The position numbers and the translations under genes were made by a program. This document shows, one piece after another, positions 27,058-36,224 of a DNA stretch of 64,000 nt. A model generated the notes under the pieces. The model saw only the letters and a program-made list of their open reading frames with translations. It searched no databases and was not told the DNA's origin. Numbering within the stretch: position 1 is the first letter of the stretch; every line of letters starts with the position of its first letter. The stretch lies in assembly GCA_052168315.1 (NCBI GenBank), contig JBQLZO010000046.1, forward strand, positions 1 through 64,000, given 5' to 3'. Source of the stretch: JBQLZO01 sp052168315. Its GTDB lineage: Bacteria; Planctomycetota; Phycisphaerae; Phycisphaerales; UBA1924.

Positions 27058-27973
27058 GGTCGCTCGCCTCGGATGGTGAAGCGCGGAGGATGGCCTGCCC
27101 GCACTCCGGGCAGTGGTCGGTATCGAGACCCGTGAGGTCGTACCGGCAGTTCTTGCAGGGGTTGGCGTTGGGGTGTCGCCAGCGGTGGATGCGCCGTCGT
27201 ACAGCAGCGAGCGCCCAGCAGAAGGCCCATATGGCGGCCGTGTAGATGGCGGTGTTGGCAAGCAGGCCGGGCCAGATGGGGGTGAGAGGGAGTCGGTTCG
27301 GGAGTGTGATGTGACTCCGGGTTGCGCGATGCACCGCTTTCTGGATCCGGCTGAGATCGATGGAGCCCCATGTGGTCTCAATCGCCAGGCTGCCTGTTCC
27401 ATCCAATTCGACTGAGCGCGAAGTGATGCGCATCATGAGATCGTGGTTGTTTATGCAGTCCCACGATGGCGGCCGCCCGTCCACTCCGGCGATCGTGTAG
27501 CGGGCATCCATCACCGCGTACATGCGGAACGGGAACCCGGAAGCGCGCGTAGTGATCCATTGCAATTGGAGGCAGTCTGGTGTCGGCGGCGTGGTGCGCC
27601 GGGCCCAATGGGGAATGGCGGATGGGTGCACGCTTGATGCGAGCTGATCAGGCTTCAGATCGTAGAACAACCCGTCGTAGTCATCCGGATGGACGAGGAT
27701 GCTCGGATCTCCAAAGACCGTGACCTCGGAAACGCCGATCGCCCCGCCGCCCGAGCCATGATGGACCAGTCGGCGGGCATCGCCGATGTGGGTGTGCTCG
27801 AGATACTCACGGGGGCTTCCGAGCGGTCCGGAGGTGCGCCATGCCATCCCCCAGGCACTGAGCGATGCGAGAACGGCCCCAAGGGCCACGCTCATTGCGA
27901 TGCGCGCGAAGGCTCGGATGCTGCGGAGCCGTGAGCGGCGCGCCGCACCGATTGGTTGTGATGAGCCGCTCAT
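27047..27973 (-). CDS. Membrane/zinc-ribbon family protein, array member 3
   Basis: 308 residues, the same length as member 4. The N-terminal span is at about 25-45. The middle domain has SGFPFRMYAVMDARYT and WGSIDLSRI. The second span is LANTAIYTAAIWAFCWALAA. The end is RRRIHRWRHPNANPC with the ribbon CKNCRYDLTGL-x5-CPECG. The ATG overlaps the TGA of the upstream gene (ATGA), so translation is probably coupled. The shared IPHWARR motif is also seen in member 1 as LPMWARR. No reaction can be assigned. Confidence 0.75.
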   Translation of the reverse strand: MSGSSQPIGAARRSRLRSIRAFARIAMSVALGAVLASLSAWGMAWRTSGPLGSPREYLEHTHIGDARRLVHHGSGGGAIGVSEVTVFGDPSILVHPDDYDGLFYDLKPDQLASSVHPSAIPHWARRTTPPTPDCLQLQWITTRASGFPFRMYAVMDARYTIAGVDGRPPSWDCINNHDLMMRITSRSVELDGTGSLAIETTWGSIDLSRIQKAVHRATRSHITLPNRLPLTPIWPGLLANTAIYTAAIWAFCWALAAVRRRIHRWRHPNANPCKNCRYDLTGLDTDHCPECGQAILRASPSEASDHAP

Positions 27974-28956
27974 GCTCGATGCGTCCCGCCGGAGCGATTG
28001 GAGTGATTCGCAGGCCGGTTGGTCGGAGCACCACACTCCGGGCAATTGTCGGTGTCGAGGCCCGCGAGGTCGTAGCGGCACTTGGGGCACGGCACGGCCG
28101 TTGGATGTCGCCAGCGGTGGATGCGCCGGCGAGCGATGGCGAGGGACCATGAGGCCAGCCACGAGGTCACCCCTAGGACCATGGTGTTCGCTAAGAGCCC
28201 GGGCCACCATGGAGCGAAAGGGATTCGTTCCGGAAGGCGGTACGACTGGAACAGCGTGCTTCCGTTGATCCAGTTCAAGCGATCGGTTGGAAGCCCGCCC
28301 CATTGCAGTATGTGTGTTGTGGGGTGTCCAATCGACATTCGCGGCGGGAAGGTCGGGGACGGCGAACTGTTCGTGGAGGACACCCCGACCACACTGGCAC
28401 CTATGGGCAATGGCTCGGGCCAGACATCCGGATCGTCAACGATGTTCCTCCGACGACCCGAGCGGGGTGTGAAACGACTGCTGAATTGCACGGAGACCGA
28501 GCGATACATCTTGAGCGGCCAGCCGCAGGAATGAGTCTCGACGCCGATCGGGTTGATCTCCCACGGCGACACCGGGGGCCTCGTCGCGATCCAATGGTCA
28601 GACGCTTTCATGAAGTGCGGCTTTGCCCACTCTTTGGCGTCTCTGCTCTCGGCCATCGCGCCGCCGTAGTTTCTGGGCTTGGCATCGACCCATGCCTCCG
28701 CCGCCACGGCGTTCCCGCGGATGAAACCGAGCACAACGCTTGCGGACGACTCGGCTCGTCGAGGCTCATGGACGAGCAATCGCGCGGGCGGCGGCGGCCA
28801 GAACCCGGAGAGCAAGTGGCCGCCCCACGCGACCAGAGATGCCAGCACGAACCCCGCGATAGCGTGCTTGAGGAACCGCCTCAGCGGCCGGCGCACGACC
28901 CAAAGCTTCACGGAAGGGCGATCGCCCGCCTTCTTCGTTCGCAATCGGAGACTCAT
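27970..28956 (-). CDS. Membrane/zinc-ribbon family protein, array member 2
   Basis: 328 residues. The N-terminus is basic (MSLRLRTKKAGDRPS) with the first span at about 32-51. The middle domain holds CGWPLKMYRSV, the counterpart of the GFPFxM motif. The segment LPERIPFAPWWPGLLANT leads to the second span. The C-terminus has RRRIHRWRHPTAVPC and CPKCRYDLAGL-x5-CPECG. It starts with an ATGA overlap on member 1 and ends with an ATGA overlap on member 3. It is the most divergent in the middle domain, lacking a clear WGxIDL. Confidence 0.74.
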   Translation of the reverse strand: MSLRLRTKKAGDRPSVKLWVVRRPLRRFLKHAIAGFVLASLVAWGGHLLSGFWPPPPARLLVHEPRRAESSASVVLGFIRGNAVAAEAWVDAKPRNYGGAMAESRDAKEWAKPHFMKASDHWIATRPPVSPWEINPIGVETHSCGWPLKMYRSVSVQFSSRFTPRSGRRRNIVDDPDVWPEPLPIGASVVGVSSTNSSPSPTFPPRMSIGHPTTHILQWGGLPTDRLNWINGSTLFQSYRLPERIPFAPWWPGLLANTMVLGVTSWLASWSLAIARRRIHRWRHPTAVPCPKCRYDLAGLDTDNCPECGAPTNRPANHSNRSGGTHRA

Positions 28957-29933
28957 TTCGTCACTGATCCCCTCCTGTGCAAGGAAGACGAACCCGGCGC
29001 GATGGGCGCGCCGCACTCCGGGCAGCGGTCGGTGTCGATGCCGGCGAGGTCGTAGCGGCACTTGGGACACGGCACGGCGGTTGGATGACGCCAGCGGCGG
29101 ACGAAGGCAACGGACCAGAAAAGTGCCCAGATGATCGCGGTGTAGATGGCGGTATTGGCGAGGAAACCGGGCCAGATGGGGGTGAGGGGGAGATATTCGG
29201 GGAGTCTGGATTGGCGGTTTAGCCATCGCGTTACACCATGTGGCTTCGGCCTGATTGACCAGGCACCCCATCTCACGGTTCGGCTGGCCGGAGCGAAGTT
29301 GTCCTGATAGGTTGATTCGAAGCGAACCGGGCAGGACATACCGACCTGATCGCGTGTCGGTGGAGCATAGATCGATGTCGATTGAAGCTCATAGCTCGCG
29401 TGAATCGCGGCGACCATTCTGAATGGGAAGCCAGCCGCATAGGTTCCCACGCTGCGCGCGACGGCAAATCGCTGGGAGGCTGGGGCTTGCCTCCGCGCCC
29501 ACATGGGCAACCGGCCGATCTCCTCACACTTGGTTACCTGCGTCGGATCGTCGGTGAAGATCAACAAGATCGAGCGGCCAATCTCGTCCTCCGGATCCAA
29601 CAGCACGATGTGCGACACACCGGTGCTCCGCCGGTGGTTGCCGATGAGGCGTCCGTGGAACGGATGATCCGGGATCGATGGATCGTTGATCAGCGTCTCC
29701 GACGATCGCATCCGATGGTTATGAGACACAACCACCGAGGTCCATGCGATCCCTAGGGCGGCAACACATCCGAGCGTTCCTCGGAGGAGCAAACGCTTGA
29801 TGATCGTCCTGAAGCGCCGCGATCGGAATGCGGGCTGTGGGGCGCTTGCCCGATCGCTCGGGTTGAGCACCCCGGCATCCTGACGGTTCGGGCGATCCGC
29901 CCGGGCGGGTCCGGTCTTGGCGGTGTGGCCCAT
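28953..29933 (-). CDS. Membrane/zinc-ribbon family protein, array member 1
   Basis: First gene of the array; 326 residues from the ATG at 29933. A polar Arg-rich N-terminus of about 40 residues precedes the first span (LLRGTLGCVAALGIAWTSVV). Motifs in order are LPMWARRQAP, AGFPFRMVAA, WGAWSIRP, LPLTPIWPGFLANTAIYTA and CPKCRYDLAGI-x5-CPECG. The reading frame is open far upstream (to 31760) but runs antisense through two real genes, so the start must lie near 29933. No good SD is visible there. Its stop overlaps the next start (ATGA). Confidence 0.7.
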   Translation of the reverse strand: MGHTAKTGPARADRPNRQDAGVLNPSDRASAPQPAFRSRRFRTIIKRLLLRGTLGCVAALGIAWTSVVVSHNHRMRSSETLINDPSIPDHPFHGRLIGNHRRSTGVSHIVLLDPEDEIGRSILLIFTDDPTQVTKCEEIGRLPMWARRQAPASQRFAVARSVGTYAAGFPFRMVAAIHASYELQSTSIYAPPTRDQVGMSCPVRFESTYQDNFAPASRTVRWGAWSIRPKPHGVTRWLNRQSRLPEYLPLTPIWPGFLANTAIYTAIIWALFWSVAFVRRWRHPTAVPCPKCRYDLAGIDTDRCPECGAPIAPGSSSLHRRGSVTK

Positions 29934-30248
29934 CGGTGTCGATTGTGCCCCCGTCGAGTGGGCGATGCAACGGACCGCCTGCGATGAGGGAGTGGCGCGG
30001 TCTGGACATCCCATCGCCCGCACACACGGCACACCCCGCGCAGACGGATGGGGCGGGCCCGGGAGTGGTGGCGCCGGGTTGGGGGGGGGCGCCCGCCGGT
30101 CGATGGGGGAGGTGTCGCCCGGCGGGGTGCCCCTGGTGGCGCAGCCTTGTGAGATCCGCGGCGAGGAGGCAGCGATGCGGCTGACGGGTTGTCGGCGTGC
30201 GCCCTTTCGGGCGGCGCGGGCGGCGCGCAGCGCGGAGGAGATGGATCG
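29934..30248. other. 315-base divergent intergenic region
   Basis: Between the zinc-ribbon array and the MshEN gene. It contains a long G-run near 30072-30090 and the GGAGGAG ribosome binding site of the next gene (30234-30240). I find no convincing promoter on either strand and no gene. Confidence 0.4.
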
Positions 30249-30710
30249 ATGGGCATGCGACTTGGCGAGATTCTTGTGCGGCGCGGGGTGATGAGCGTGG
30301 ACCAGGTGCAGCAGTTGCTGGACGAGCAGGCCGAGACCTGCCGCCCGTTCGGGCTGCTGGCGGAGGAGCGGTTCGGGATCTCCGCGAAGCTGGTGGAGCA
30401 GGCGTGGGCCGAGCAGTACGCCGAGGTGGCGCCGCGGCTCGATCCGAACGCATGCGAGCCTGATCCGCGGGCGCTGGAGCTGGTGACGCGTCGCCAGGCG
30501 TGGCAGTTCCGGGTGCTCCCGGTGCGGTTCGAGGGGGTTGAGGTGGTGCTTTCGACGACGGTGAACGATCTGCCGCGGGCGGTGCGGTTCGGGACGAACT
30601 TCATTCACAGGCCGTGCTCGTTCGTGATGTGCACGCCGGAGGAGCTGGACCGTGCGCTGGAGCGTCACTTTCCCATGCTGGGGATGATGCCGGAGCTGCT
30701 GGCCGGGTAA
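30249..30710 (+). CDS. Stand-alone MshEN (GspE/PilB N-terminal) domain protein
   Basis: The 153-residue product starts at the ATG 8 bases after GGAGGAG. It opens with RLGEILVRRGVMSVDQVQQLLDEQ, the characteristic repeat unit of MshEN domains. A second half continues through LVTRRQAWQFRVLPVRFEGV and ends near FPMLGMMPELLAG. In type II secretion and type IV pilus ATPases this domain sits before the motor and can bind c-di-GMP. Here no ATPase follows, so the protein may be a ligand sensor or adaptor. I cannot confirm c-di-GMP contact residues. No pilus gene is nearby. Confidence 0.75.
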   Translation: MGMRLGEILVRRGVMSVDQVQQLLDEQAETCRPFGLLAEERFGISAKLVEQAWAEQYAEVAPRLDPNACEPDPRALELVTRRQAWQFRVLPVRFEGVEVVLSTTVNDLPRAVRFGTNFIHRPCSFVMCTPEELDRALERHFPMLGMMPELLAG

Positions 30711-30935
30711 GCGAGCGGGCGGGGGTGGTGCGGGGCGCGAAGCCGGGTTGCAGTGAACGATGGTCGACCGATCGCGGGCGCGGGCCCGCGGGCGTTGGGC
30801 ATCCGGAGGTGTCCGGATGACCGCTGCTCGCGGGCCCACGCCCGCGATGTCGCGTTTTGTGCGACAATGTCGGGCACGAGCGTCGCCGTGGGGCGGCGCG
30901 GGTGCGATGCGCGAGCGATGATCGGAGCGTTGACG

Positions 30936-31973
30936 ATGGGTGTGCCTCAGGGTTTTGATCCGAACGCGGCGGCGGATGCCGGATCGGGGATCTTCGGGCT
31001 GCCGCACAGCGCGGATGAGGCGCTGGTCCGCGTGCTCCCGGTGCCGTACGAGGCGACGACCTCCTATGGAAAGGGCACGGCCGACGGGCCGGCGGCGGTG
31101 GGCGAGGCATCGCTGCAGTTGGACCTGAACGACCACCTGTTCGGCGATGCGTGGCGCGCCGGCGTGTTCCTTGATCCGGAGCCAGCGCATGTGCGCCAGT
31201 TGTCCGATGCGACGCGGGCGATCTGCGAGCGTGTGTTCGCGGGCGGCGCGGATGCGACCGGCAAGGAGAAGCACACCATCGACGCGGCCGGCGAGAAGGT
31301 CATGGAGACGGTGCGGGAATGGGCGCGCGGCGTGCTTGCGACCGACCAGGTGCCGTGCGTGCTGGGCGGCGATCACTCCACGCCGCTGGGGAACATCCTG
31401 GCGTGCGCGGAGGCGGCGGCGAGCGCGGGCGCGGGGCTCGGCGTGCTGCAGTTCGATGCGCACATGGACCTGCGCACGGCGTACTGCGGGATGCGGTTCT
31501 CGCACGCATCGGTCATGCACAACACGCTGGTGATGGCGCCGGGGGTGTCGAAGCTGGTGCAGGTGGGGATCCGGGACTATTCGGGTGGCGAGTTGGAGGC
31601 GATGCGCGAGGCGGGCGAGCGCGTGGCGACGCACTTCGGCGAGGATCTGTTCGCAGCGCGCGATGGCGGCGAGTCGTGGGGCTCGATCGCGGAGCGGATC
31701 GTCGGATCGCTGCCGGAGCGGGTGTATGTGAGCTTCGACATCGATGCGTACGAGCCGCACCTTTGCCCGAACACGGGGACGCCTGTGCCGGGCGGGCTGT
31801 CGTTTTTCGAGGCGCGGGCGGTGCTGGCAGCGCTGGTGAAGAGCGGGCGACGGATCGTGGGCTTCGATGTCGTCGAGGTGTCTCCGGGCGGGGCGTCGCC
31901 GATCAATGAGATCGTGGGGATGCGGGCGCTTGCGTCGGTGTGCTGGGCGGCGGTGCGCTCGCGCGGGGCGTGA
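30936..31973 (+). CDS. speB: Ureohydrolase, agmatinase/arginase family
   Basis: The 345-residue enzyme carries the full binuclear manganese site of the ureohydrolase family: His147 in GGDHS, Asp174/His176/Asp178 in QFDAHMDLR, and Asp268/Asp270 in VSFDIDAYEP. Agmatinases make putrescine and urea from agmatine; arginases and formimidoylglutamases share the fold. The final acidic position of the SxDxDxxDP motif is Glu rather than Asp. GGAG 8 bases before ATG 30936 sets the start; another ATG lies at 30918. The N-terminal ~30 residues and a 110-130 insertion make it longer than typical SpeB (~305). The substrate is therefore likely but not certain to be agmatine. Confidence 0.85.
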   Translation: MGVPQGFDPNAAADAGSGIFGLPHSADEALVRVLPVPYEATTSYGKGTADGPAAVGEASLQLDLNDHLFGDAWRAGVFLDPEPAHVRQLSDATRAICERVFAGGADATGKEKHTIDAAGEKVMETVREWARGVLATDQVPCVLGGDHSTPLGNILACAEAAASAGAGLGVLQFDAHMDLRTAYCGMRFSHASVMHNTLVMAPGVSKLVQVGIRDYSGGELEAMREAGERVATHFGEDLFAARDGGESWGSIAERIVGSLPERVYVSFDIDAYEPHLCPNTGTPVPGGLSFFEARAVLAALVKSGRRIVGFDVVEVSPGGASPINEIVGMRALASVCWAAVRSRGA

Positions 31974-32000
31974 GCCCTGTGAAACCGGTATGGAACGCGA

Positions 32001-34352
32001 TCAGCGGTCCTTGTACCGCTTCTTGTCGCGTTCCTTGTTGAAGGGGCTGGCCGGCTGCTGCTGGCGGGCCTTGGCGCGGTTCTCGACCTGCTTGCGGAGC
32101 AGCTCGGCGGTGCGGGTTGGCTTGGTCAGGTCCATCTTGTCGGCGTGGGATCGGATCCAACGGCTCTCGAAGATGGCGATGGTGGAGTTGGTGATGAAGT
32201 ACAGCGCGAGCCCCGAGGGCGCGTTGTAGATGAAGACCGGGAACATGATGACCATCATGACCTTGATGATCTTCTGCTGCGATTCCTGCTCGGGTGTGAG
32301 CGTGGCGCTGGTGGGCGGGGCGAGGTACTTCTGCTGGATGAAGAACACGACGCCGAGCAGGAGCGGGAGGATGTTGATCGAATCGATCGGGCCCATGAGC
32401 CCCGAGAGCAGCGGGATGTTGAACGAGAACGGGAGCGGGATGAACGCATCGGCGGATGAGAGGTCGGCCAGGAACTGCCAGTGGTTGCCGGTCAGGGCCT
32501 GGAACAGGCCGTAGAACGCGGGCTCGTGCCGGAGTTCGATGGCGAAGCCGAGCATGGCATAGAGGGCGATCCAGACGGGGGTCTGGAGGAACATGGGCAG
32601 GCACCCGAGCATGCCGACGGGGTTGACGCCCTCCTCGCGCATGAGCTTGGCGACCTCGACCTGCATCTGCTTCGGGTCGTTCTTGTACTTCTCGCGGATC
32701 TTCTGCTGCTTGGGCGCGATCTTCTGCATCTGCTTCCCGAAGCGGAGCATGGAGATCTGCGCCTTGCGGGTGATGGGGTGCAGGATCGTGCGGACGCAGA
32801 GCACCAGCATGATGATGGCGATGGCCCAGTCGAAGGTGACGGCGTGGAACGCGCGGAGGATGGACAGCAGCGGGCTGGCGAGCCACTGGAAGGTGCAGAA
32901 CGAGCAGGGCCCGCCGTAGTTGTACACGAGCAGGCCGCGGAGATTCAGCCCGAGGTTGGTGCCGGGGAAGATGGGGTTGGCATTGGCGGAGAGCGACTCG
33001 CGCGAGATGGGGCCGGCAAAGACATTGAACGATTGCTCGAGCGTTCCGCCCGGCGCGACCTGTTCGGGCGCGGAGAACATCGCGAGGATGAGCCGGTCGT
33101 TCACCGGCGATCCGCTGACGGTCTGCGCCGCGGACAGCGCCTTCGATGCGCCCGGGACAGCGTCATAGTCCGGGAGCACGGCGGTGGCGAAGTAGCGGGA
33201 AGTCTGCGCGAACCAGACGAGTCGTCCGGCATCGTCGAAGCGGCTCTCATCGGGCCAGAGGATCTCGGCGGATGTGTCCGGTGGCTGTCGGTTCTGGCCC
33301 TTGCGGATGCGGTTGACGACTTCCGAGGTGCGCTGGAGGCGACGGTCGGCTTCGACATAAACCTGCGTCGGTTCCCGCGCGGGGTCGAGCAGGTATCCGA
33401 AGCGGACACGCATGACCGTGCCGCCGTAGGCGCCCGCGGCCTCCGTCGGCATGTCGAGCGGGCCCTGGTTGACCCACTGGACGGTCAGCGCGCTGTCGGT
33501 GTGGTTGATGAGGGAGTGGGCGATCCGGATGAGGTGCGAGCCCTCATCCACGCGGACGGTCTTGGTGATGGTGGCGACCGGGGTGTCGTCGGCATCGACG
33601 ATCTCCGCTTCGAGGGTGGCCTGGCGGGTGGTCGACTCGACGAGGCGCCAGACCGGCGCAGCGCTGGTGCCATGGAGGTCCACGGGATGGTTGTTGATCA
33701 GCACCGAGCGGGTGGCCATCGGGGTCAGCGCGATGTCGATGAGACCGCCGAGCGGGCTGACGACCTGCTGGACGGTGCGCTCCTGGATGACATAGTGCTC
33801 GCGCTCAGCCGGTGGCGAGAGCCGGTCGGCGACGGAGACATACCGGTTGGTGGCGCGGACGGCCTCGAACCCGGCGCCGGTCGGCGCGAGCGAGACCTGG
33901 AGCATGTGCCCGGAGTCCGGGTCGAGCGAGCCCAGCACGGGCATGGGCGCGGACGGCTGGGTGCGGGCGCGGAGACCGGTGGCGTCGAAGTCGGTCGGCG
34001 TGGTGGACTCCGCGGCGCCGGGTGCCGCGGGCGGCGCGGGCGTTGCGGTCCCAGTCGCGTCGGGCCCGGGGCGCGCGGGGTCGGTGGATGGCGGTTCGCT
34101 TTCAGATTCGTCCGCGGCATTCGCAGACGAGGGGGTTGCCTCGGCGGAGTCGTCGGAGCCGGGTGCTGCGGGGTCGGGCGACGCCGCTTCGGGCCCAGCG
34201 GGCTGGTTCGTCGCGCTGTTCTGGCTTGCTCCCTGCCTCCCGGACTGCTTGCCGGGGGCGAGGAAGGCCAGCGCGCCAAGCGCGACGGCGACGATGAGCA
34301 GAACGATGGGGATCGCGATACGAGCGATCTGGTTGGGCTTGGAAGCGGGCAT
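32001..34352 (-). CDS. yidC: Membrane protein insertase YidC
   Basis: YidC inserts and folds inner-membrane proteins alone or with SecYEG. The 783-residue protein has an N-terminal signal-anchor (IARIAIPIVLLIVAVALGALAFL) and a low-complexity Pro/Ala/Ser/Glu linker (about 35-135). A large beta-rich periplasmic P1 domain follows, then the conserved Oxa1 core from about 500: FDWAIAIIMLVLCVRTILHP, KIAPKQQKIREKYKNDPKQM and EEGVNPVGMLGCLPMFLQTPV. The conserved Arg of the hydrophilic groove is in VRTILHP. A basic C-terminal tail (KERDKKRYKDR) suits ribosome contact. It is much longer than E. coli YidC (548), because of the linker and P1 extensions. It converges on the ureohydrolase gene. Confidence 0.95.
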   Translation of the reverse strand: MPASKPNQIARIAIPIVLLIVAVALGALAFLAPGKQSGRQGASQNSATNQPAGPEAASPDPAAPGSDDSAEATPSSANAADESESEPPSTDPARPGPDATGTATPAPPAAPGAAESTTPTDFDATGLRARTQPSAPMPVLGSLDPDSGHMLQVSLAPTGAGFEAVRATNRYVSVADRLSPPAEREHYVIQERTVQQVVSPLGGLIDIALTPMATRSVLINNHPVDLHGTSAAPVWRLVESTTRQATLEAEIVDADDTPVATITKTVRVDEGSHLIRIAHSLINHTDSALTVQWVNQGPLDMPTEAAGAYGGTVMRVRFGYLLDPAREPTQVYVEADRRLQRTSEVVNRIRKGQNRQPPDTSAEILWPDESRFDDAGRLVWFAQTSRYFATAVLPDYDAVPGASKALSAAQTVSGSPVNDRLILAMFSAPEQVAPGGTLEQSFNVFAGPISRESLSANANPIFPGTNLGLNLRGLLVYNYGGPCSFCTFQWLASPLLSILRAFHAVTFDWAIAIIMLVLCVRTILHPITRKAQISMLRFGKQMQKIAPKQQKIREKYKNDPKQMQVEVAKLMREEGVNPVGMLGCLPMFLQTPVWIALYAMLGFAIELRHEPAFYGLFQALTGNHWQFLADLSSADAFIPLPFSFNIPLLSGLMGPIDSINILPLLLGVVFFIQQKYLAPPTSATLTPEQESQQKIIKVMMVIMFPVFIYNAPSGLALYFITNSTIAIFESRWIRSHADKMDLTKPTRTAELLRKQVENRAKARQQQPASPFNKERDKKRYKDR

Positions 34353-34548
34353 CTGGACTCGGTGGGTTGGTGGTGTGGCGGGGGTCAGATGGATGTGGAG
34401 AGGGCGGAAGCCGGCGGTCTCGGCATCTCAAAGGGGGCATGCGAGCGCTGCGGATCGGCCTCCCCGCTTCGCCCCGGCGGAACGCCCTGGAAATGGGGAG
34501 GGCGATGGTATGGGAAAGGGCGGCGAGGGGCGCGGCGGGCACTGGCAC

Positions 34549-35796
34549 TCAGGGGAGCATCCCGATGACGAGCCGGCGTTGGGGGTTCGACATGGGGTAC
34601 GCCGGGTGATCGGCAGGGTCGATGGGCCGCCACCGGGTGTCGAGGGTGCCGCGTGCGAGGGGGCGTGCCGGGCGCCAGACGCGGAATCGAACGGTTCGGT
34701 GCGTGGTCTGGTGGGTGAATGACTCCGCGAGCCGGAGCGGACGGGCCGAGCGCATCAACCCGAAAAGGTGAGCGATGTGCTCCGGATCGGGGTCCGGGGC
34801 GAGGGTGGGCCCGGCCGCCTCGTCGTCCGCGGTGTGCTCGATGGTGGGGAATTGCCACATGTCTGCCCACAGCCCCTTGCCCGGACGCTGCTCGATGGCG
34901 ATCTGCCCATGCGGGAGGCGTGCCAGCAGGACATCGGCCGTGATCGTCCGGCGCTCGGGTCGCTTCTTCGGGAGCGGGATGGTCGCCTGGATGCCCTGCT
35001 CGTGCGCGATGCAGCGGGCGCGGATGGGGCATGTGTCGCACGCCGGGTTCGATGGTGTGCAGACGGTGGCCCCGAGTTCCATGAGCGCCTCATTGTGGAC
35101 CCCGGGGTCCGGAGCCTGTTGGAGGAGCTGTTCGGCCCGCATCCATGCCCACCGATCGGTGTGCGGCGCGGCGTGCGGGAGGCGAAGGCCTTCGATCCGG
35201 AGCAGCACGCGGGTCACATTGCCATCGACGAGCGGGACCCGGTCGCCGTAGACGATGCTGGCGATCGCGCCGGCGGTGTACCGACCCACGCCGGGAAGAG
35301 CGCGGAGCGCGGCCGGATCGGCGGGCACCCGGGCGTCGTGCCGCTCGACGATGGCCTTCGCGGCGGCGTGGAGCTGGCGGGCCCGCCGGTAATAGCCCAG
35401 GCCGGCCCATTCGGCGAGCACAGCGCTCTCCTCGGCGGCCGCGAGACGCTCGACCGCCGGAAACCGCCGGCAGAACCGATCGAACGCTTCGAGCACGCGG
35501 GCGACCTGCGTCTGCTGGAGCATGGCCTCGCTGACGAGCGAGCGGTACGGATCGCGCCGGGCGTGCGGCGGACCGTGCCCTTGCTCTGGGCGAAGGGGAG
35601 CGCGCCACGGCAGTTCGCGGGCGGCGCCGGGGTACCAGCGGGCGAGCGCGCGGGCGATGGCTCGGTCGCGTGCCGGGTCCGCGTCGGGGGTGGCGTCGGG
35701 GGTGGCGTCTGGTGCGCCGTCTGAGATGGCCGGCGGACGCACCGCTTTCGCCGTTGCAGATGAGCGTGCGGATGTGGTGGTGCGTTGGCGAGGCAT
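34549..35796 (-). CDS. mutY: A/G-specific adenine DNA glycosylase
   Basis: MutY removes adenine mispaired with 8-oxoguanine. The protein (415 residues from ATG 35796) shows the catalytic Glu in SEAMLQQTQVARVLEAF, the helix-hairpin-helix LPGVGRYTAGAIASI, the catalytic Asp in VDGNVTRVLLR and the 4Fe-4S cluster loop with Cys in ACDTCPIRARC. A C-terminal NUDIX-like domain (LLARLPHGQIAIEQRPGKGLWADMWQFP in two blocks) recognises 8-oxoG. The N-terminal 55 residues are low complexity, with a DATP repeat encoded by near-identical 12-base units. An alternative ATG at 35847 would overlap the upstream gene by 32 bases. Confidence 0.93.
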   Translation of the reverse strand: MPRQRTTTSARSSATAKAVRPPAISDGAPDATPDATPDADPARDRAIARALARWYPGAARELPWRAPLRPEQGHGPPHARRDPYRSLVSEAMLQQTQVARVLEAFDRFCRRFPAVERLAAAEESAVLAEWAGLGYYRRARQLHAAAKAIVERHDARVPADPAALRALPGVGRYTAGAIASIVYGDRVPLVDGNVTRVLLRIEGLRLPHAAPHTDRWAWMRAEQLLQQAPDPGVHNEALMELGATVCTPSNPACDTCPIRARCIAHEQGIQATIPLPKKRPERRTITADVLLARLPHGQIAIEQRPGKGLWADMWQFPTIEHTADDEAAGPTLAPDPDPEHIAHLFGLMRSARPLRLAESFTHQTTHRTVRFRVWRPARPLARGTLDTRWRPIDPADHPAYPMSNPQRRLVIGMLP

Positions 35797-35815
35797 CGGG
35801 GCTCTGGAAGGTTCG

Positions 35816-36097
35816 TCAGCGATCGGCCTGATCGGCGTCGGGGGCATCGCGGAGCGCTCGTTCGAGCGCCCGCTTGATCGGCGTCCAGGTGGCGCCGGGC
35901 GTCCGGTTGATGGTCAGCCAGTCATTGAGCAGGAAGACATTGGTGATCCCCGGGATGCGGAAGATCTCGGCCGCGAGCGGGTGGTCGCGGGCGTCTTCGG
36001 GCGTGCGGAACGAGGCCGGGGCGCGAGCGACCGTGGCATCCAGGATGCACTTGAGCGCATTCGGATTGGGCGTGTCTTCGTACCGCAGGATGCGCAT
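35816..36097 (-). CDS. NifU/Nfu N-terminal domain scaffold-like protein
   Basis: The 93-residue protein matches the Nfu N-terminal domain: YEDTPNPNALKCILD at the start, then PLAAEIFRIPGITNVFLLNDWLTINR. In Nfu proteins this domain sits beside a CxxC iron-sulfur carrier domain. That domain is absent here, so it is a lone N-domain, common in bacteria and of uncertain role in Fe-S assembly. It lies 20 bases upstream of mutY, whose product needs a 4Fe-4S cluster, and probably shares its transcript. No ribosome binding site is evident. Confidence 0.82.
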   Translation of the reverse strand: MRILRYEDTPNPNALKCILDATVARAPASFRTPEDARDHPLAAEIFRIPGITNVFLLNDWLTINRTPGATWTPIKRALERALRDAPDADQADR

Positions 36098-36119
36098 CGG
36101 GATGGGCGTGGGGCTGGTG

Positions 36120-36149
36120 TTCGGAAGTGGGCGGGGTGACCGATATACT
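36120..36149 (+). promoter_or_regulatory. Probable promoter of cdaA-cdaR
   Basis: TATACT at 36144-36149 is a good -10. The -35 at TTCGGA (36120-36125, 18-base spacing) is weak. Transcription would start near 36156, leaving about 69 bases before the GTG at 36225. Confidence 0.5.
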
Positions 36150-36224
36150 CGACTTTGATCCTTGGCTCCCCGGCGTTCGCCCGCCACGCCGGGGGGCGCG
36201 GTCCCGAAATCGGAGCCTCTCGTT

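Noticed and set aside
29934..31760. Very long minus-strand open frame (935 codons in all with array member 1) covering the MshEN and ureohydrolase genes
   Set aside because: Only its last 326 codons show the array family's motifs. The rest is His/Arg/Pro-rich antisense of two well-supported plus-strand genes.
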